A stretch of DNA of 64,000 bases, from positions 1-64,000 of the forward strand of contig NZ_BAABRP010000016.1 in the NCBI RefSeq assembly GCF_039545055.1. Reading direction: 5' to 3'. This stretch comes from Deinococcus carri. Its GTDB lineage: Bacteria; Deinococcota; Deinococci; Deinococcales; Deinococcaceae. The notes below the pieces were generated by a model. That model made no database searches. It was not told where the DNA came from and was given only the letters and a program-made list of their open reading frames with translations. A program made the translations under genes and the position numbers. This document shows positions 59,573 through 64,000 of the stretch, piece after piece. Positions within the stretch are counted from its first letter, which is position 1, and every line of letters begins with the position of its first letter.

Positions 59573-60292
59573 ATGACCAGCCGCCCCCCGGTGGGAGACA
59601 AGCAAGACAAGGGCCGCGAGGTGCAGGCGATGTTCGCCTCCATCGCCCCCCGCTACGACCTGCTCAACCGCGTGCTGAGCCTCGGAATAGACCGGGCCTG
59701 GCGGCGCGAGGCGGCCCGCGAGGCGTTGGCCCTGCACCCCGCGCGCATTCTGGACGTGGCGACCGGGACCGGGGACTTTGCCCTGGAGCTGAAGGCCCGC
59801 GCGCCTCAGGCCGAGGTGGTGGGCAGCGACTTCGTGCCCGAGATGCTGGACATCGCCCGCGAAAAGGCCCGCGCCCGGCACCTGACCCTGCGGCTGGAGG
59901 AGGGCGACGCCCTGAACCTCCCGTACCCGGACGGCTCCTTCGACGCCGTGACCTGCGCCTTCGGCTTCCGCAACTTCGCGGACTATGCGCGCGGGCTGGC
60001 CGAGATGTGGCGGGTGCTGGCACCGGGGGGCCGCCTCGTGATTCTGGAATTTCCGCCGCCCCGCCCCGGTCCCTTCGGCCACCTCTTCCGCTTCTACTTC
60101 CGGCAGGTGCTGCCCCGCATCGGCGCGCTGGTCAGTGGGAACGCGGGAGCCTACACCTACCTCCCCGAAAGCACCCTGGCCTTTCTGGACCCCGAGCGCC
60201 TGGCCGGACTGATGCGTGCCACCGGCTTCCGCACCCGCTACCGCCTGCTGACCTTCGGCATCGCGGCGATTCATGTGGGGGACAAGGGATAG
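59573..60292 (+). CDS. menG: Demethylmenaquinone methyltransferase
   Basis: A 239-residue UbiE-family SAM methyltransferase. The family pattern is complete: VQAMFASIAPRYDLLNRVLSLGIDRAWRR, the SAM motif LDVATGTGDFALELKARAPQAEVVGSDFVPEMLDIAREKA, GDALNLPYPDGSFDAVTCAFGFRNFADYARGLAEMWRVLAPGGRLVILEF and YTYLPESTLAFLDPERL. As deinococci use menaquinone, methylation of demethylmenaquinone is the likely reaction. TAGAGT (59561-59566) ends 6 nt before the ATG, so the mRNA is leaderless. A hairpin follows the stop. Confidence 0.92.
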   Translation: MTSRPPVGDKQDKGREVQAMFASIAPRYDLLNRVLSLGIDRAWRREAAREALALHPARILDVATGTGDFALELKARAPQAEVVGSDFVPEMLDIAREKARARHLTLRLEEGDALNLPYPDGSFDAVTCAFGFRNFADYARGLAEMWRVLAPGGRLVILEFPPPRPGPFGHLFRFYFRQVLPRIGALVSGNAGAYTYLPESTLAFLDPERLAGLMRATGFRTRYRLLTFGIAAIHVGDKG

Positions 60293-60350
60293 GGGGAGGC
60301 GGTACGCAGTGCGCGGGACGCGGGAAAAGACCGCGCACTGCGTCCCTCCC
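60292..60350. repeat. Heptad-type hairpin after menG
   Basis: ACGCAGTGCGCGG (60304-60316) pairs perfectly with 60331-60343 around a 14-nt A-rich loop, within degenerate CGC-containing heptamers. Probably ends the menG transcript. Confidence 0.7.
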
Positions 60351-60384
60351 TTGCTTTCTACAGAATTACGAATTACTGTAACTT

Positions 60385-61515
60385 ATGCGAAAGCTCCTGC
60401 TGCTCGCCCTGAGCCTCCTGCCCGCCTCTGCCCGTGCTCAGAGTGCCGACCCGCTGGCCCCGCTGCTGGCGTTCGCGCGGCAGCAGCCGAACGACATCGC
60501 GGTGTTCACGGCGGCGGTGCGGCCGGACGGGACGCCGGACCCGGCCAAACCTGTCTTGAGCTGGAACGCTGCGCAGCCCATGCCGCTCGCCAGCACGCGC
60601 AAGATCGTGGTGCTGGCGGCCTATGCGCGGGCGGTCGCGGCGGGGAAGCTGGACCCGCAGACGCCCGTGAAGCTCGCGGAGTGGGAGGCGTACTACCTGC
60701 CCGGCCTGGACGGCGGCGCGCACCCCGCCAGCCTGGAGGCCCTGAAGATTCCCGCCGACGCCCAGGGCCGCGCGCAGGACGGCCGCCGCACGGTGCCGCT
60801 GGATACCGTCGCCCGCTTCATGGTCGAGACGAGCGACAACGCGGCCACCGACCTGCTGCTCACGCGGCTGGGCCAGGGCGCTATTCCCGACACCCTCCGC
60901 GCGCTGGGCCTGACGGGGCAGGAGAACTTCGGCCCTATCAGCGGCCTGTTCAATGCCTGGGACGACCCGGCGCTTCGTGCGACCTACGCCGCGCAGCCCC
61001 TTGCGCAGCGCGTGGCCGACAGTTGGACGCGGGCGGCCAGGGTCAGTCAGACCCCCGCCCTGCGTGACCCCGACGCTCTGAGCCGCAACGCCCCCCCGTT
61101 GGACGTGCAGGCCCGGCAGGCCGACACTACCGATACGCGCGGCACCGTGAACGACTACGCGGGCCTGCTGGCGCGGGTGCTGACCGGCGCGGGCCTGGGC
61201 AAGACCGAGCTGGAGGTCATGCGTCGGCACCTGGGCTGGCCCATGCGGGTGAACCCCGGCAACGCCCAGGCCTTCACCCAGGCCTATGCCAAGGGCGGCA
61301 GTCTCAGCGGCGTGCTAACCGACAACTTCGCCTTTCAGCCCAAAGTCGGCCCACGCAAGGGGGAGAACCTGGTGGTGAGCGTCTTCCTGCGCCGGATTCC
61401 TGAAGGGCAATACGCGGCGTTGCAGGAGAACCTGGAGACGGCCATGCTTTACCTCGCCATCCTGCCCGAGCAGGCGCAGCGGCTGGTGGACGTGCTGAAG
61501 GCATCCCGGAAATGA
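60385..61515 (+). CDS. Serine hydrolase, class A beta-lactamase-like
   Basis: A 376-residue exported protein with a signal peptide (MRKLLLLALSLLPASARAQ, cleavage near 18). The mature part has the penicillin-recognising fold motifs of class A beta-lactamases: Ser70-x-x-Lys73 (STRK), SDN at 150-152, and KGGS at 303-306. The distance between SDN and KGGS is longer than usual. It could be a beta-lactamase or a peptidoglycan-acting DD-peptidase-like hydrolase; activity cannot be told from the sequence. TACTGT (60374-60379) ends 5 nt before the ATG. It overlaps the next gene by 4 bp. Confidence 0.8.
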   Translation: MRKLLLLALSLLPASARAQSADPLAPLLAFARQQPNDIAVFTAAVRPDGTPDPAKPVLSWNAAQPMPLASTRKIVVLAAYARAVAAGKLDPQTPVKLAEWEAYYLPGLDGGAHPASLEALKIPADAQGRAQDGRRTVPLDTVARFMVETSDNAATDLLLTRLGQGAIPDTLRALGLTGQENFGPISGLFNAWDDPALRATYAAQPLAQRVADSWTRAARVSQTPALRDPDALSRNAPPLDVQARQADTTDTRGTVNDYAGLLARVLTGAGLGKTELEVMRRHLGWPMRVNPGNAQAFTQAYAKGGSLSGVLTDNFAFQPKVGPRKGENLVVSVFLRRIPEGQYAALQENLETAMLYLAILPEQAQRLVDVLKASRK

Positions 61516-61733
61516 ACTCCTGGGCGGAGCGGCTGTTCCTGGTGGCCCTTGCCGCGCTGGTGCTCACCCTGGTCTACTGGGGCTACAACGCTCTGGCGCA
61601 GGCCATCCACTGGCCCCGGATGCCGCTGGGAGCGGTGGTGGGCGCGTGGCTCTTCTGGACCCTGCGCCAGTTCTTCCGTCCAGCGTCTGGCAGGGCCGGC
61701 AGGGAGAGCCGCGCGCCTAGACTGGATGGATGA
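61512..61733 (+). CDS. Small two-helix membrane protein
   Basis: A 73-residue protein with hydrophobic segments at about 8-27 and 37-54 and a basic C-terminus. No family is recognised. It starts inside the stop of the hydrolase gene (ATGA) and ends inside the start of the ArsR-type gene, so it is translationally coupled on both sides. The -10 of the downstream gene lies in its 3' end. Confidence 0.6.
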   Translation: MNSWAERLFLVALAALVLTLVYWGYNALAQAIHWPRMPLGAVVGAWLFWTLRQFFRPASGRAGRESRAPRLDG

Positions 61734-62254
61734 CTGACCTCGCGGCGCTGGAGGCGCGGGTGCGGGCGCTGGAGGACCGCCTCGCCGTGCTGGAGGAGGA
61801 GCGGCCTGGTGGCCCACCGCCCGCCGGGGATTTCTGGGCGCTGGACACCCTGACCGCCCGGTATCCGGCGGGCGCGCTGGTGTTCGCCGGGCACGTCAAG
61901 CTGCCCACCGGCGAACAGTACGGCTGGCAGGAAGGCGAATCGCTCCCGGACCTGTTGGAGGCCGACTGGCAGGCCGCCGCGCCCGCGCTGGCCGCGCTGG
62001 GGCACCCGCTGCGGCTGACCCTGCTGCGGGCGGTGCTGCACGGGGAGCAGACCACCGCCGACTTGCAGGCCCACCCCGGACTGGCAGGCGCAGGCAAGCT
62101 CTACCACCACCTGCGCGAGCTTCAGGCCGCCGGGTGGCTGGTGCCGGAGGGCCGGGGCCGCTACGTGGTGCCGGCCCAGCGCGTTATCCCCCTGCTGGTC
62201 GTCCTGCGGGCGACCGGACAGGTGGAGGCGGGCGCGGCAGGGGGGGAGAGCTAG
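61730..62254 (+). CDS. ArsR-type winged-helix regulator with coiled-coil N-terminus
   Basis: A 174-residue protein. An N-terminal coiled coil (LEARVRALEDRLAVLEEE, residues 5-24) precedes an unusual beta-like middle and a winged helix (about 85-155: LAALGHPLRLTLLRAVLHGEQTTADLQAHPGLAGAGKLYHHLRELQAAGWLVPEGRGRYVV) of ArsR type. There is no cysteine metal-binding motif. TAGACT (61718-61723) ends 6 nt before the ATG, so it also has its own leaderless promoter besides coupling to the hydrolase genes. Its target genes are unknown. Confidence 0.8.
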   Translation: MTDLAALEARVRALEDRLAVLEEERPGGPPPAGDFWALDTLTARYPAGALVFAGHVKLPTGEQYGWQEGESLPDLLEADWQAAAPALAALGHPLRLTLLRAVLHGEQTTADLQAHPGLAGAGKLYHHLRELQAAGWLVPEGRGRYVVPAQRVIPLLVVLRATGQVEAGAAGGES

Positions 62255-62480
62255 GCCTGGGGTGGTGTGCACACTGGGCAAGTCACGCCGCAGCTCCGCC
62301 AGCACGGCGATGAGCCTGGCGCTGCGTTGCTCAGCGACCTGGCCCTGGCGCGACTGTGCGACCAGCACCGTGGTCGTGACTACCAGCGCGAGCAGACCAA
62401 CCGTGACGGACGGCCCCGCCCCTTTGTTCATGAAGCTTTCGCGTTGCTGCCGCCCCACGCTGGCTCCCTCCCCGAACACC

Positions 62481-62507
62481 AAAAAAAGCTCCCGCGAGGG
62501 GAGCCTT
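62481..62507 (-). terminator. rpmF terminator
   Basis: On the complement GGCTCCC pairs with GGGAGC across CTCGC, followed by seven T. It lies about 25 bp after the rpmF stop codon. Confidence 0.8.
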
Positions 62508-62530
62508 TCGACAGCCGGTGGTGCCGGTCT

Positions 62531-62731
<201 letters not shown>

Positions 62732-62810
62732 ACGCGGCGCTCTGCTGGGCTTGCCCCTGGGGGGGTTCCCTGTCGCCGGGGCGCGCTCTGCCCGCCGCTC
62801 CTGCAAGGCT

Positions 62811-62845
<35 letters not shown>

Positions 62846-62883
62846 CGGCCTGTCAGGAAGGCCGCGTTAGCATGTGCGCCGGA

Positions 62884-63534
62884 ATGCATGACTTCGTGGT
62901 GCCCGGGGTGACGCTGGAGGCCGGGCTGCACTGGCTCGACCTGCTGGGCGTGCTGGCCTTCAGCATGTCGGGCGCGCTGCTGGCGGTGCGCAAGAGATTC
63001 GACCTGTTCGGGGTGCTGGTGCTGGGCTGCGTGACGGCCGTGGGTGGCGGGGCCATCCGCGACACCCTGACGGGGCAGACGCCGCCCCTCTTCCTGCGCG
63101 ACGAGACATATCTGTGGGTCGCGCTGCTGGGCGCGCTGTTGGCCTTTGCCTTCGGGGAGCGGCTGGCCCGTTTCGAGCGGACGCTGAGCGTGTTCGACAC
63201 CGTGGGGCTGGGGCTGTTCGCGGCGTCGGGGGCGCTGGGGGCCGTGAACTTCGGGCTGGGGCCGCTGGGGGTGGTCTTCGCGGGGATGCTCAGCGGGGTG
63301 GGCGGCGGCATCATCCGCGACCTGATCGCCAATGAGGTCCCCGAGGTGATGTACCGCCGCGAGCAGCTCTACGCCACCGCCGCCGCGGCCGGGGCCGCCG
63401 CCGTCTACCTGCTGCACCCCCACCTCACGCCCTTTCAGGCCCAGCTTGGCGGGTCAGTCGTGGTGATCGCGCTGCGCTGGCTCTCGCGCCGGGGCTGGGT
63501 GCGGCTGCCCGTGCGCCGTCTGCCCGGCGAGTGA
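62884..63534 (+). CDS. TRIC/YicG-family (UPF0126) channel-like membrane protein
   Basis: A 216-residue membrane protein with six to seven hydrophobic segments in a repeated pattern, each half containing the glycine-rich segment of the family: VLGCVTAVGGGAIRDTLTGQTPPLFL and GMLSGVGGGIIRDLIANEVPEVM. Prokaryotic TRIC-like homologues conduct monovalent cations. The ATG at 62884 is preferred since TAGCAT (62868-62873) ends 10 nt upstream. An earlier in-frame ATG at 62872 overlaps that -10. Confidence 0.9.
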   Translation: MHDFVVPGVTLEAGLHWLDLLGVLAFSMSGALLAVRKRFDLFGVLVLGCVTAVGGGAIRDTLTGQTPPLFLRDETYLWVALLGALLAFAFGERLARFERTLSVFDTVGLGLFAASGALGAVNFGLGPLGVVFAGMLSGVGGGIIRDLIANEVPEVMYRREQLYATAAAAGAAAVYLLHPHLTPFQAQLGGSVVVIALRWLSRRGWVRLPVRRLPGE

Positions 63535-63602
63535 GGGCCAACTTCCCCTCGAACCTGGCCCCCTGAACGCGGTGCAATCCGGCTGCGCGTTAGAATGGGC
63601 TG

Positions 63603-64000
<398 letters not shown>

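Noticed and set aside
62255..62431. Possible small minus-strand membrane peptide beginning MNKGAGPSVTVGLL
   Set aside because: It opens like a single-helix protein, but the frame has no stop before running antisense through the ArsR-type gene. It may be a decayed gene, so I did not list it.

Overview
The window is from a Deinococcus chromosome and contains the replication origin. The evidence is GC-rich DNA, a clear homologue of the genus-restricted DNA damage protein DdrC, menaquinone and bacillithiol-type enzymes, dnaA/dnaN/eno/pyk and mnmG/rsmG/parA/parB near the origin, and many genes whose -10 box lies only 5-8 nt before the start codon (leaderless mRNAs, as described for Deinococcus deserti). 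The species cannot be named from the sequence.

Layout. 1-115 is the end of an IS1-type transposase. 415-2207: macro-domain protein, gmk and a small basic protein. 2836-6232: an Lrp-like domain protein, a fused siroheme-decarboxylase-like protein, an SDR enzyme, and an XRE regulator with a membrane partner. 6302-10333: transketolase, TrmK, YqhA-like and MOSC proteins. 10394-11758: tyrS with a short leader frame. 12015-18869: pyk, eno, dnaN, oriC, dnaA, mscS. oriC (about 16080-16460) has ten perfect and three near-perfect DnaA boxes, a GC cluster and six tandem TAG DnaA-trios. A second DnaA-box cluster lies at 11845-11953.

18874-28513: an epimerase-like protein, DprA, a two-component system with a secreted partner, and a branched-chain 2-oxo acid dehydrogenase operon behind a TetR-type palindrome. 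28747-35034: a class V aminotransferase fold enzyme, mnmG, a stand-alone LAGLIDADG protein, rsmG, parA and parB, with four parS-like sites. 35092-44656: VanW-like protein, YpdA-like reductase, an MFS remnant, fumC, a UDG-fold protein, ddrC with a degenerate RDRM, an LptF/LptG-type pair and cyclopropane synthase. 44753-48136: pta and ackA. 48181-53254: a three-gene coupled operon led by a 1254-residue DUF4157 (HExxH) protein. 53304-58157: tsaE behind three uncharacterised genes, one with a roadblock/LC7 domain. 58286-64000: kbl, menG, a class A beta-lactamase-like hydrolase, a small membrane protein, an ArsR-type regulator, rpmF, a TRIC-type channel and a truncated Cys/Met PLP enzyme.

Three genome-scale patterns stand out. 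Leaderless promoters are the norm and decide several start codons. About ten intergenic hairpins have arms built from degenerate heptamers, each hairpin with its own heptamer. DNA-protein landmarks (DnaA boxes, trios, parS) are concentrated around the origin. The least described loci are the DUF4157 operon and the roadblock operon. No rRNA, tRNA or CRISPR array was seen.
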